Below, one piece after another: positions 15,337-23,335 of a DNA stretch of 64,000 nt (position 1 is the first letter of the stretch; every line of letters begins with the position of its first letter). Location of the stretch: contig NZ_QOHI01000002.1 of the NCBI RefSeq assembly GCF_003319095.1, forward strand, positions 1-64,000. The letters are read 5' to 3'. Source of the DNA: Blastococcus sp. TBT05-19. Its GTDB lineage: Bacteria > Actinomycetota > Actinomycetes > Mycobacteriales > Geodermatophilaceae. The position numbers and the translations under genes are program-made. The notes under the pieces were generated by a model. The model had not been told where the DNA came from, did no database searches, and was given only the letters and a program-made list of their open reading frames with translations.

Positions 15337-15657
15337 ATGTCGACGACCCGCGCCGCCCGGCTGGCCGGTGGACTGCTCGCCGGGGGCCTGCTCCTCACCG
15401 GCTGCTCGTTCACCTCCGACAACGTCTCGTGCGAGGGCAGCTCCTGCACCGTGACGCTGAGCGGCGAGGGCGCCGAGGCCGAGATCCTCGGCCAGACGCT
15501 GACCTTCGGTGGCGTCCAGGACGGGCGCGCGTCGCTCAGCGTGGGCGGTGCGAGCGTGTCGTGCGGCGAGGGCGAGAGCGTGAACGCCGGCCCCCTGGAG
15601 CTCTCCTGCTCCGGCGTCACCGACGACTCGGTGGAGCTCACCGCCCGGTTGAGCTGA
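15337..15657 (+). CDS. Small lipoprotein
   Basis: 106 residues with a lipobox LLLTGCSF; the mature part of about 80 residues has four further cysteines arranged as two likely disulfides (VSCEGSSCTV, ASVSCGEGESV, LELSCSGV) on short beta strands. Family not recognised. TAGGCT 6 nt before ATG points to a leaderless message. Convergent with the next gene 7 bp away. Confidence 0.8.
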   Translation: MSTTRAARLAGGLLAGGLLLTGCSFTSDNVSCEGSSCTVTLSGEGAEAEILGQTLTFGGVQDGRASLSVGGASVSCGEGESVNAGPLELSCSGVTDDSVELTARLS

Positions 15658-15664
15658 CGCCCGC

Positions 15665-16300
15665 TCAGCCGGCGTGCGCGACCTCCACGACGACGCGCAG
15701 CGGGTCCTGCAGCAGGTAGACCCGGAACGGAGCCTCCGTGCGCGTGCCGACGAACGCGGTCGTGGTGCCCTCGTAGGTCGCCAGGAAGTCGACCTCGGTG
15801 ACGGCGGCGGTCCCCGCCGCGGTGAGCGTGCCCGGCGAGCTGAACTCCTCGACCCCGGTGTCGTAGGGGTAGCCGGCGCCGGTGATGCCGACCTGCAGCG
15901 CGGCGCCGCCCTCGAGCTGCACCGGCTCGCCCCGGCCCGGCTCGGTCGGGTCGGTCACGTACCGCACGTCCCAGCCCGGGGTGCCGGTGCCGCCGAGCTC
16001 GAACACGACCCGGTCGAAGCCGTCCTGCGCCGCCACGCGCACGGCGCTGACGGTGAGCTGCGCGTCGCCCGAGGGAGTCTCGGTGTCCGGCTCCACGTCG
16101 CCGGGGAACGGCTCCGCCGGCGTTGCGGAGGCCGGTGCGCTCGACCCGGCGGCGGGGGTCTCGCCCGCCGTCTCCCCCTCGGAGGACGACGCCGTGCCGG
16201 AGGACGACGCCGTGTCGGAGCCGCCCTTCTGGGCACACCCGGAGACGAGGGCCAGCGAGACGGCGAGCACGGGGACGGCCAGGCGGAGGGGAACGCGCAC
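15665..16300 (-). CDS. AMIN-like domain lipoprotein
   Basis: 211 residues, GTG start, lipobox LALVSGCAQ, then a 60-residue Ser/Thr/Glu/Pro linker. The C-terminal domain has the order of actinobacterial AMIN-like domains: QLTVSAVRVAAQDGFDRVVF, then ALQVGITGAGYPYDTGVEEF, and a closing strand with RVYLLQDPLRVVVEVAH. AMIN domains bind peptidoglycan or polymer surfaces. Role inferred as cell-envelope binding. Confidence 0.75.
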   Translation of the reverse strand: MRVPLRLAVPVLAVSLALVSGCAQKGGSDTASSSGTASSSEGETAGETPAAGSSAPASATPAEPFPGDVEPDTETPSGDAQLTVSAVRVAAQDGFDRVVFELGGTGTPGWDVRYVTDPTEPGRGEPVQLEGGAALQVGITGAGYPYDTGVEEFSSPGTLTAAGTAAVTEVDFLATYEGTTTAFVGTRTEAPFRVYLLQDPLRVVVEVAHAG

Positions 16301-16382
16301 GGGTACAGCCTCGCACCCGGGGACCCCCGCTCAGAGGAGGCGCGAGAGGCATGTATTGTTCTCGCTGCCCCCCGGCGAACGA

Positions 16383-16455
16383 GCCCTCATCGTCTAGTGG
16401 TCCAGGACGCCGCCCTTTCAAGGCGGTAGCACGGGTTCGAACCCCGTTGGGGGCA
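16383..16455 (+). tRNA. tRNA-Glu (anticodon TTC)
   Basis: 73-nt cloverleaf: acceptor GCCCTCA with TGGGGGC, anticodon arm CCGCC-CTTTCAA-GGCGG with TTC, T arm CGGG-TTCGAAC. First of a cluster of three. Confidence 0.97.
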
Positions 16456-16473
16456 CGCAGCACCACACAGCAA

Positions 16474-16547
16474 GGCCCTGTAGCGCAGTTGGTTAGCGCG
16501 CCGCCCTGTCACGGCGGAGGTCGCGGGTTCGAGTCCCGTCAGGGTCG
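16474..16547 (+). tRNA. tRNA-Asp (anticodon GTC)
   Basis: 74-nt cloverleaf: acceptor GGCCCTG with CAGGGTC, anticodon arm CCGCC-CTGTCAC-GGCGG with GTC, T arm CGGG-TTCGAGT. 18 nt after tRNA-Glu, probably one transcript. Confidence 0.97.
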
Positions 16548-16570
16548 CTCTCCGGTGGAGTCACCGGGAG

Positions 16571-16644
16571 GGGCAGGTAGCTCAGTCGGTACGAGCGCTC
16601 GCCTGAAAAGTGAGAGGTCGGCGGTTCGACCCCGCCCCTGCCCA
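16571..16644 (+). tRNA. tRNA-Phe (anticodon GAA)
   Basis: 74-nt cloverleaf: acceptor GGGCAGG perfectly paired with CCTGCCC, anticodon arm CTCGC-CTGAAAA-GTGAG with GAA, T arm GGCGG-TTCGACC-CCGCC. Last of the three-tRNA cluster. Confidence 0.97.
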
Positions 16645-16654
16645 CCCTCTGCGA

Positions 16655-16683
16655 ACGGGCTCGGCGCGACGCGCCGAGCCCGT
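16655..16683. terminator. Terminator of the tRNA cluster
   Basis: A 13-bp perfect stem (16655-16667 with 16671-16683) with a 3-nt loop lies 10 nt after tRNA-Phe and 8 nt past the end of the convergent glycosyltransferase gene. Confidence 0.8.
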
Positions 16684-16691
16684 CCTGCGTC

Positions 16692-17729
16692 TCAGGCCCA
16701 GCTGCGGTCGCCCGCCACCTGCGCGTAGACCTCGGCGTGCACCTGCCGCACCGCGTCCCGCTGGCCGTCCCGCCAGACCCGGTCCGCCGGACGCGGCATG
16801 GGCCGGGCCAGCGCAGCACCGATCGCCGCGGTCAGCGACACCGCGTCGACGCGGCCGTGCTCGTCGTGCGAGTAGGGCACGACCTCCGACCACTGGTCGG
16901 CGAACCAGCCGCAGCTCGGCGCGACCACACGGGTGCCCACGTCGCGGCAGACCTCGACGTCGCGGGAGTGCGTGCCGCACTGCTCCGAGAGGACGGCGAC
17001 GTGCAGCTGCTGCAGCTGCGCCGCCCACTCCGCCGCGGGGAACACCGCCAGCTCGAGCTGCCCGGTGTCGGCCATGGCGCCGAACGCGGGCTCCAGCGCC
17101 GGCAGCTCCGCCTCCTCCACCAGGAGACGCAGCCGGCCGCCCCCCGACACGGCGCCGGAGAGCGCCGCCCGCACGAGCACGACGGGATCGGGCACCGAGG
17201 GGGACGGCGCACCCACGCGCAGCCCCACCAGCCCCCGCTCGGCGCCGAGCTCGGGATCGGCCACGGCGACCGAGGGGTGGGCGACCACGATGGCGGTGCG
17301 GCCGTAGCGCTCGGCGATGTCGTCGGCCGCCCCGGGGGTGAGCGTCAGGACCACCTCCGCGGTGCCGAGCACGGCCGCGAGGTGGGCGTCGTGCGACCCG
17401 GAGGACGGCTGCCCCGGTGCGTGCAGCTGGTGGACGGTCACGACGAGCGGCACGCCCTGGCGCTGCAGCTCCTCGCTCCAGGCCTCCATCGCCGCCGCCT
17501 CGAGCTGCCCGTACCCCACGTGCAGATGGACGACGTCGACGTCGCGGGCGTGGGCGGCCAGGTGCGCGTGGTCGAACCAGCGGCTGGGCTCGGCGGCATC
17601 GCCGATCCGCGAGACGCCGTCCGGGAGCACCGCGTCCACGTAGGGATCGCGGTGCGGGATGGCAGCCACGCGGATACCGGCTCCAGGCCGTGCGGGAAGC
17701 CCCGTGTCCGGGGGTTGAGCATGGGTCAC
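16692..17729 (-). CDS. Glycosyltransferase-like protein
   Basis: 345 residues from the GTG at 17729, which has GAGGAGA upstream; the frame is open further without such a site. The N-terminal half looks like a GT-B (family 4-type) donor fold: RVAAIPHRDPYVDAVLP, DVDVVHLHVGYGQLEA, VPLVVTVHQLHAPGQ, and LTLTPGAADDIAERYG where the chain often contacts substrate. The C-terminal half has DVGTRVVAPSCGWFADQW, the loop that holds the nucleotide sugar. Substrate is unknown. No other sugar genes adjoin, so its pathway cannot be placed. Confidence 0.7.
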   Translation of the reverse strand: MTHAQPPDTGLPARPGAGIRVAAIPHRDPYVDAVLPDGVSRIGDAAEPSRWFDHAHLAAHARDVDVVHLHVGYGQLEAAAMEAWSEELQRQGVPLVVTVHQLHAPGQPSSGSHDAHLAAVLGTAEVVLTLTPGAADDIAERYGRTAIVVAHPSVAVADPELGAERGLVGLRVGAPSPSVPDPVVLVRAALSGAVSGGGRLRLLVEEAELPALEPAFGAMADTGQLELAVFPAAEWAAQLQQLHVAVLSEQCGTHSRDVEVCRDVGTRVVAPSCGWFADQWSEVVPYSHDEHGRVDAVSLTAAIGAALARPMPRPADRVWRDGQRDAVRQVHAEVYAQVAGDRSWA

Positions 17730-17898
17730 GCGGCGGTGCGTCTCCTCGTGCGGTCGAGCTCGACGACAGCACGACGGTGCCGCTCGACGATCTGGTGACC
17801 TGGCCGCGGGGTTCGGGCCGGTCCGGTACGGGCTACCCCGGCGCTCCCGCGTCCAACCTGTGACCGACTCCATCGGGTGATCCTGCGTGCCCGACGCG

Positions 17899-18585
17899 TC
17901 ACCGCCCGAGCGGGCCCGCCCGGCGCGCGGTGGCGTACGCGGGCCTGCAGAACCGGGCCATCGGCCCGTCCGCGGTGAGCCCGGGAGGAGGGTTCAGCAC
18001 CGCGTCGAAGCGGATCGCGGAGTCCAGCGGTCCGCGTGCCGACGTGCTCCGCAGACGGGCGAACGGGCGCCAGCCCTCCGATCCGACGGCCGCTGCCAGG
18101 CTGAGGTCGATCGCGCCGTGGGCGGCAGCGGCGGCGACCGGCTCCGGGTCCGACGACACCGAGGCGGCCCGTGGCAGGGCCGCGAAGCGGATCGGCCCGG
18201 CCGCGGACCGGAACGCCATGATCGAGCTGTAGACGCCCTCCGCGTCGACCCTCGGCACCGGCACCAGCCGGCCCAGGCGACCCTGCCCGGTGCTCGACAG
18301 CAGGATGTCCACCGGGTCGTCGTCGCTCCCCATGCGCACGGCCAGGCCGAGGACGTCGGGCAGCGGAGCGGGCAGCCCCGCGCCGCGCGACAACCGGACG
18401 ACGACCGGATCGCTGCGGACCTCGTCCAGCCACGGCACCCCGAACGGCGGCGAGGCGCCGTGCCGTTCCAGGACCGCGTCGAACACCGCGCCGCGCGGGT
18501 GCATGGCCCTGCCCCGCCGGAACCGGGCGATCGCCCCGAGAGGTACCGCCACCGCCTTGCCGGCCAGTGCCGCCAGATCCGTCAT
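17899..18585 (-). CDS. Conserved actinobacterial protein, catalase-fold-like
   Basis: 228 residues, ATG with GCAGGAG upstream. The segment AMHPRGAVFDAVLERHG near the start, then RLSRGAGLPAPLPDVLGLAV, recalls the HPKG-V and R-x-S-x-G blocks of small heme-catalase-related proteins found in actinobacteria. The catalytic His and proximal Tyr of true catalases are not evident at this length (catalases have about 480 residues). Sometimes such proteins are named phosphodiesterase in databases; I see no phosphodiesterase motif. Function not assigned. Confidence 0.55.
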   Translation of the reverse strand: MTDLAALAGKAVAVPLGAIARFRRGRAMHPRGAVFDAVLERHGASPPFGVPWLDEVRSDPVVVRLSRGAGLPAPLPDVLGLAVRMGSDDDPVDILLSSTGQGRLGRLVPVPRVDAEGVYSSIMAFRSAAGPIRFAALPRAASVSSDPEPVAAAAAHGAIDLSLAAAVGSEGWRPFARLRSTSARGPLDSAIRFDAVLNPPPGLTADGPMARFCRPAYATARRAGPLGR

Positions 18586-18768
18586 GGCCTGCTCCTGCCC
18601 CCCGGGCGGGCCGGCTACCCCTCAGGCGAGGGCTGGGCGCCGGTCGTCGAGGGTTGTCGAACGCTGCTGTGACGGATGGGGCCAGACGGGTCGGGCGCGG
18701 CGAAGTCTGCGCAGATCAGGGCCCATGTCTGGAGACATCTGCTCTGTGGCACGGATCGGTCCGACCCC

Positions 18769-18774
18769 TACGTT
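18769..18774 (+). promoter_or_regulatory. -10 box, leaderless start of 71-residue membrane protein
   Basis: TACGTT, 6 nt before ATG 18781. Confidence 0.65.
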
Positions 18775-18780
18775 CAGTAC

Positions 18781-18996
18781 ATGTTCTTGACGCTCCTGGT
18801 CATCGGCGGTGTGCTGGTCGGTCTGATCGTGCTGCTCGCCCTGATCGTGAGCCTGAGCGCCCGCCCGGCGACGACCACGCGCACCACAACCGGCGTGCGG
18901 ACGCCGAACTGGGCCGCCGACGCCGGGCGTCCCCACCCCGATGCCTGGGCGCCGCTCTCGGCCGCCGCCACCAGCGAGATGCCTGCCGTCCGCTGA
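18781..18996 (+). CDS. 71-residue single-pass membrane protein
   Basis: The ATG at 18781 begins directly with one long hydrophobic helix (FLTLLVIGGVLVGLIVLLA), followed by a polar Thr-rich tail of about 45 residues ending in a negatively charged, proline-containing stretch. TACGTT lies exactly 6 nt before the ATG, matching leaderless starts elsewhere in the window, so the longer frame from 18676 is not preferred. Function unknown. Confidence 0.65.
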   Translation: MFLTLLVIGGVLVGLIVLLALIVSLSARPATTTRTTTGVRTPNWAADAGRPHPDAWAPLSAAATSEMPAVR

Positions 18997-19051
18997 TCCC
19001 GATCGGCGTCCCGGCGGCTGCCCCGGCCGCGCCGCCGGGACGCACCGGTCG

Positions 19052-20551
19052 TCAGCGACCGGTACCGAGCTCCGCGGCGAGCTCCCCCACCAGCACCGCG
19101 GTGGCCGCCGGGCCACGGACGGGCACGCGGGGCAGCACCGAGGTGTCGGCCACGCGGAGACCGTCGACGCCGCGCACCCGCAGCCGCTGGTCCACGACCG
19201 CACCGGGGTCGCCGTCGGGCCCCATCCGGGCCGTGCCCGAGAGGTGCACGGCGGTGGTCAGCCGCTCCCGGATCCAGCCGTCGAGCGCCGCGTCGTCCGC
19301 CGGCAGGGCTCCGGGCTCGCCGACCTCCCGCATCGCCCGGGTGCCGAGCAGCGCGGCGGCCAGCCGCACCCCCTGGCGCATGCGCCGGGCGTCGGCGTCC
19401 CGCACCAGGTGCCGGTACTCGACCAGCGGCGGGCGGCCGGGATCGGCGTCGACCAGCGACAGCCGGCTCCGGCCCTCCGTCCGCTGCAGGGCGACGCCCA
19501 CCTCGACCACCTCGCCGGCCGCGGGCCGCCCGGTCATCACCTGGGCGAAGGGCGCCGTCCAGGGCAGCACCTCCAGGTCGCCGGGCACGGCTGCGCCGTC
19601 GGAGGTGGCGTGCACGACGCCGTGCAGCGGCGACCCCCCCACCCCCGCCGTGACGCCGTCGCGGGGGTGGAAGGGCAGGTAGACGATCGGGTGGTCGGTG
19701 CAGTCCTCCCCCACGCCGGGCGCGTCGACCAGCACCTCGATGCCGGCCGCCCGCAGCCGCGCGGCCGGGCCGATCCCCGACAGCAGCAGCAGGTGCGCCG
19801 ATCCCACCGCACCGGCGCTGAGCACCACCTCGCCGGCGTGCACGTCGCCCGTCGTCGTCCGCACCCCCACGGCGCGACCGTGCTCGACCAGCACCCGCAG
19901 CACGCGGACGCCCGCGCGCACGGTCAGCAGCGGGTTCGCGCGGCGCGGGGTCAGGTAGGCGTCGGCGGCGCTGATCCGGACGCCGTCCACGACGGTGCGC
20001 GGCACCGGCCCGTACCCGGGCGGGCCGCCCGCGTTCTTGTCCGGCTCGGCGGGCAGCCCCAGCTCCTCGGCGGCCTGCGCGAAGGCGGCGGCCAGCGGTG
20101 GGCCCCCGGTGGGCCGGGACACCGGCACCGGGCCGTCCGCGCCGTGCTCCGGGCGGTCCCCCAGGTCGGCGTCGGTCTCCAGCCGCCGGAGCACCGGCAG
20201 CAGCCGCTCCCACGCCCACAGGTCGTTGCCCGCCGCCGCCCAGCCGGCGGCGTCCGCCGGCGTGGGCCGGATGAAGTAGCCGGCGTTCACCGCGCTCGAG
20301 CCGCCGACGACGCGGCCGCGGGGCACGCGCACGGTCCGGCCGTCGGCCAGCAGGCCCGGCAGGTCCCAGTTGGCCGGGTGCCCGGGCACCGCGCCCCGGA
20401 GCGTCGAGGCGTCCCGCAGCTCGGCCGGCAGCGGCAGGTCCGCGCCGGCCTCCAGCAGCAGCACCCGGCGTCCGACGTCGACCAGCCGGGCGGCCAGCGC
20501 GCAGCCCGCCGTCCCGGCCCCGACCACCACGACGTCCGCGCGGTCAGCCAT
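19052..20551 (-). CDS. GMC-family FAD oxidoreductase (MftG-like)
   Basis: 499 residues. FAD-dependent alcohol or choline-type dehydrogenase: ADP-binding VVVGAGTAGCALAARLVD, the GMC signature GRVVGGSSAVNAGYFIRP, and the active-site His in TTAVHLSGTARMG. The second active-site block reads VRGPAATAVLVGEL, with Arg-Gly where many GMC enzymes have Asn-Pro. This and the size resemble MftG, the GMC enzyme linked to mycofactocin, but no mftA-F genes are in the window, so the link is tentative. Last gene of a three-gene operon; its start overlaps the ligase stop by 8 nt. Confidence 0.85.
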   Translation of the reverse strand: MADRADVVVVGAGTAGCALAARLVDVGRRVLLLEAGADLPLPAELRDASTLRGAVPGHPANWDLPGLLADGRTVRVPRGRVVGGSSAVNAGYFIRPTPADAAGWAAAGNDLWAWERLLPVLRRLETDADLGDRPEHGADGPVPVSRPTGGPPLAAAFAQAAEELGLPAEPDKNAGGPPGYGPVPRTVVDGVRISAADAYLTPRRANPLLTVRAGVRVLRVLVEHGRAVGVRTTTGDVHAGEVVLSAGAVGSAHLLLLSGIGPAARLRAAGIEVLVDAPGVGEDCTDHPIVYLPFHPRDGVTAGVGGSPLHGVVHATSDGAAVPGDLEVLPWTAPFAQVMTGRPAAGEVVEVGVALQRTEGRSRLSLVDADPGRPPLVEYRHLVRDADARRMRQGVRLAAALLGTRAMREVGEPGALPADDAALDGWIRERLTTAVHLSGTARMGPDGDPGAVVDQRLRVRGVDGLRVADTSVLPRVPVRGPAATAVLVGELAAELGTGR

Positions 20552-21869
20552 CGGCGAGCCCGAGCACCCCCGGCAGGTCCAGCCGCCGCACCTTGCCCGT
20601 GGACGTGCGAGGCAGGTCGGGCAGCGGGTGCAGGCCCTTCGGGCGCTTGGCGGGAGCCAGGCGGGCGCGGGCCCAGTCGGCCAGCTCGCCGGCGTCCGCG
20701 TCGCCCACGTAGGCGGCCACCACCCGCTGCCCCCAGTCCGGGTCGGGGACGCCGAAGACGGCGCTCTCCACCACGCCCGGGTGCGCGTCGAGGACGGCCT
20801 CCACCTCCGCGGGGTAGACGTTGACCCCGCCGGAGATCACCAGGTCCTCGCGGCGCCCGTCGAGCCACACGACGCCGTCGTCGTCCACCCGGCCCAGGTC
20901 GCCCACGGTCACCCGGTCGCCCCGCCACGCGGCCGCCGTCTTCTCCGGCGCCCGCCAGTACTCGAAGCGCGCCCAGCGGGGCACCGCGCACCACAGCTGA
21001 CCGCGCTCGTCGGTCTCCAGCCGCCGCCCCGGGCGCGCCCGGCCGACGCTGCCGGGGCGCGCCAGCCAGTCCTCGGGCGAGCAGACCGTGAACTGGGCCT
21101 CCGTGGAGCCGTAGAACTCCCAGACGCTGCCCTCGGGCAGGGCAGCCAGGACCGCCCGCTTGAGCGGCTCGGGGCACGGGGCGCCCGCGTGCACGAGGCG
21201 GCGGAAGGAGGACCAGTCGACGTCGTCGCGGGCGAGCAGCCGCTGGAGGTGGGTCGGCACGCAGAAGGCGGTGGTCGGCCGGAGGGTGCTGATCGCCTCC
21301 GCGGCGCGGGCGACGTCGAACGGTCCGGGCAGCAGCACCTCCCCGCCGGCCAGCAGGGTGTGGATCGAGAACCGCAGCGGCGCGCTGTGGTGCAGGGGCG
21401 AGAGCACCAGGTGCCGGTCCTGCGGGCCGAAGCCCCAGAGCTCGATCTCCTCGGCGGCCAGCGCGCGGGCGTCGTCCTCGGCCAGGACGCCGGACCACAC
21501 GCCCTTGCGGCGGCCGGTGGTGCCCGACGTGTAGTGCATCGGCCGGGCCAGGGGCACGTCGGCGAGCTCCGCCTCGTCCTCGCCGAGGAGGCGACCGGGG
21601 TCGTCCCCGGCGTCCAGCGCCGCGTCGGCGTCGTCCGCCAGCGCCGCCCGCTCCTCGGCCGGCAGGGCGGGGTCGAGCACGACCGGCACGATCCCGGTGC
21701 GCAGCGCGCCGAGCACCACCGCCAGCAGCTCCGGTGAGGCGGCGGCGGAGACCAGCAACCGGTCGCCGGCGCGCAGCCCCGCGGCGGCCAACGACGCGGC
21801 CGCCCGCCGCTGGTCGCGCTCGCTCCCGGCGGCGGTCACGATGCTCGCCACCCGCCCGCCCGCGGTCAT
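20544..21869 (-). CDS. AMP-forming acyl-CoA synthetase / ligase
   Basis: 441 residues, slightly short for the ANL superfamily. All core motifs are present: phosphate loop MHYTSGTTGRRKGVW, EFYGSTEAQ, DLGRVDDDGVVWLDGRREDL, and the C-terminal lysine in PRTSTGKVRRL. It would activate a carboxylate as acyl-adenylate, then thioesterify it to CoA. Overlaps the MBL gene by ATGA and the GMC gene by 8 nt, so the three are translationally coupled. A pathway in which an alcohol is oxidised and the acid activated is suggested by the operon but the substrate is unknown. Confidence 0.88.
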   Translation of the reverse strand: MTAGGRVASIVTAAGSERDQRRAAASLAAAGLRAGDRLLVSAAASPELLAVVLGALRTGIVPVVLDPALPAEERAALADDADAALDAGDDPGRLLGEDEAELADVPLARPMHYTSGTTGRRKGVWSGVLAEDDARALAAEEIELWGFGPQDRHLVLSPLHHSAPLRFSIHTLLAGGEVLLPGPFDVARAAEAISTLRPTTAFCVPTHLQRLLARDDVDWSSFRRLVHAGAPCPEPLKRAVLAALPEGSVWEFYGSTEAQFTVCSPEDWLARPGSVGRARPGRRLETDERGQLWCAVPRWARFEYWRAPEKTAAAWRGDRVTVGDLGRVDDDGVVWLDGRREDLVISGGVNVYPAEVEAVLDAHPGVVESAVFGVPDPDWGQRVVAAYVGDADAGELADWARARLAPAKRPKGLHPLPDLPRTSTGKVRRLDLPGVLGLADG

Positions 21870-22735
21870 TCCGGCCGCACCTCCCCCGCGGCGCCCAGGA
21901 CGACCCGCCCCTCGGCGGCGAGCTTCTCCAGGCCGGCCCGGGTGGACTGCGCCGCGGCGGGCCAGACCTCGCGCGGCACGGCGGCGTAGATGCTCGCGAC
22001 GAGCTCGTCGACGCTGCGGGCGCCGTCGGCCAGGGCGTCGAGCAGCTGCTGCTCGCGGAAGGCGCGGTGCGCCAGGTAGAAGGCCAGGACCGCGCCCGGG
22101 TCCTCGGTCAGCTCCGGGCCGTGGCCGCAGTACAGGGCACTGGGGCCCAGGTCGTGCACCCGGCGCAACGACTCCAGGTAGGCGACCACGTCGCCCTCGG
22201 GATGGGTGACGACCGACGTCCCGCGGCCGAGCACGTGGTCACCGACCAGCACCGCGCCGGACTCCAGCCGGAAGGCCAGGTGGTCGGACGTGTGCCCGGG
22301 CGTCGCGACGACGTCGATCGCGGTGCCGGCCAGGGCCAGCCGTTCGCCGGGCTCCAGCACCCGCCCGCCCGGACCGGCGACGGCCGGGCTCGCGGCGGCC
22401 ACCGGTGCACCGAAGCGGGCGCCCCACGGCAGCGCGGCCTCGGCGTGGTCGCCGTGGTGGTGGGTGACCAGGACGGCGACGCAGCGGGCGTCCCGGGCGG
22501 CCAGCGCGGCCTCCACGGCGGCGAGGTGCGCGGCGTCGTCGGGTCCCGGGTCCACCAGCACCGCCTGACCGCTGCCGCCCGCCCCCACCACGTAGGTGTT
22601 CGTGCCGTCCAGCGTCATCGGCGAGGGGTTGGGTGCCAGCACCCGGGTGACCAGCGGCTCCAGTTCGGCGGTGCGCGGCAGGGCGCCGGGCGCGGGCAGC
22701 CCCCAGCCGGTGCGGGGATCGGAGGGGGCGGTCAC
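21866..22735 (-). CDS. MBL-fold hydrolase
   Basis: 289 residues. Metallo-beta-lactamase fold with the zinc motif VTHHHGDHAEAA, the later ligand His in ATPGHTSDH, Asp in VLVGDHVLG and a final YCGHGPELTEDP, followed by a helical C-terminal domain as in the LACTB2/glyoxalase-II-like group. Likely a thioester or ester hydrolase. The GTG start at 22735 has TAGCGT 6 nt upstream, so this is the promoter-proximal, leaderless gene of the operon with the ligase and the GMC oxidoreductase. Confidence 0.88.
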   Translation of the reverse strand: MTAPSDPRTGWGLPAPGALPRTAELEPLVTRVLAPNPSPMTLDGTNTYVVGAGGSGQAVLVDPGPDDAAHLAAVEAALAARDARCVAVLVTHHHGDHAEAALPWGARFGAPVAAASPAVAGPGGRVLEPGERLALAGTAIDVVATPGHTSDHLAFRLESGAVLVGDHVLGRGTSVVTHPEGDVVAYLESLRRVHDLGPSALYCGHGPELTEDPGAVLAFYLAHRAFREQQLLDALADGARSVDELVASIYAAVPREVWPAAAQSTRAGLEKLAAEGRVVLGAAGEVRPE

Positions 22736-22741
22736 GGTCGC

Positions 22742-22747
22742 ACGCTA
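22742..22747 (-). promoter_or_regulatory. -10 box, leaderless start of MBL operon
   Basis: TAGCGT on the minus strand, 6 nt before GTG 22735; back to back with the box at 22780-22785. Confidence 0.7.
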
Positions 22748-22779
22748 TCGGTGCGTCCCCGCTCCCCGCTCCCGGCCGC

Positions 22780-22785
22780 TAACCT
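22780..22785 (+). promoter_or_regulatory. -10 box, leaderless start of lipoprotein gene
   Basis: TAACCT, 7 nt before ATG 22793. Confidence 0.7.
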
Positions 22786-22792
22786 GCCGCAC

Positions 22793-23311
22793 ATGCGCCG
22801 AACCCGATCCACCGCCCGCACGGGCCTCTCCGTGGCCGCAGCTCTCGTCCTGCTCACCGCGTGCGGGGGCTCCGACGAGAGCGACGCGGCGTCGGGTCCG
22901 TCCACGAGCGCGTCCGCCAGCGCCACGAGGACCACGGGCGGCGCCGCCGGCTCGGAGTTCTGCACCGAGGCCGCCAGCATCCAGGAGCGGCTCGAGGCGA
23001 CCGTCACCGAGCAGTCCGACCCCACCCAGCTGCCGGCCATCCTGGACGAGGCCGCTCAGGAGATCCGCGCCATCGAGGCCCCCGACGAGATCGCCGCCGA
23101 CTGGTCCGCGCTCGCCGACGGCGTGCAGCAGTTCTCCGCCGCCATCGCCGGCATCGACTTCAACGACCCGAACGCCCTGGCCACGCTGGAGCAGAAGCTG
23201 ACCCCGCTGCAGCAGCAGCTGGACTCGGCGTCGACCAACGTGAGCACCTACCTGCGCGACGAGTGCGGCATCGACGTCGACTCGACGGAGCCCGCTGCCC
23301 CGACCAGCTAG
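22793..23311 (+). CDS. Lipoprotein of unknown function
   Basis: 172 residues: lipobox LVLLTACGGS, a Ser/Thr/Ala linker, then about 110 residues of predicted helices (EFCTEAASIQERLEATV, AILDEAAQEIRAIEAPDEI, LEQKLTPLQQQLDSASTN) with two cysteines at either end of the bundle. Looks like a small extracytoplasmic helical bundle. TAACCT 7 nt before ATG marks a leaderless message divergent from the MBL operon. Convergent with the M23 gene. Confidence 0.8.
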   Translation: MRRTRSTARTGLSVAAALVLLTACGGSDESDAASGPSTSASASATRTTGGAAGSEFCTEAASIQERLEATVTEQSDPTQLPAILDEAAQEIRAIEAPDEIAADWSALADGVQQFSAAIAGIDFNDPNALATLEQKLTPLQQQLDSASTNVSTYLRDECGIDVDSTEPAAPTS

Positions 23312-23327
23312 GCCGAGCCGGCAGGGG

Positions 23328-23334
23328 GTCCTTC
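23328..23334 (-). repeat. Partial copy of the stop-codon-linked hairpin element
   Basis: On the minus strand GAAGGACC begins one nucleotide after the M23 peptidase stop codon, followed by the arm-like CCCTGCC. The distal half seen in the full copies (32787-32850, 51903-51967, 58764-58828) is absent; the convergent lipoprotein gene ends there. Confidence 0.5.
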
Positions 23335-23335
23335 G

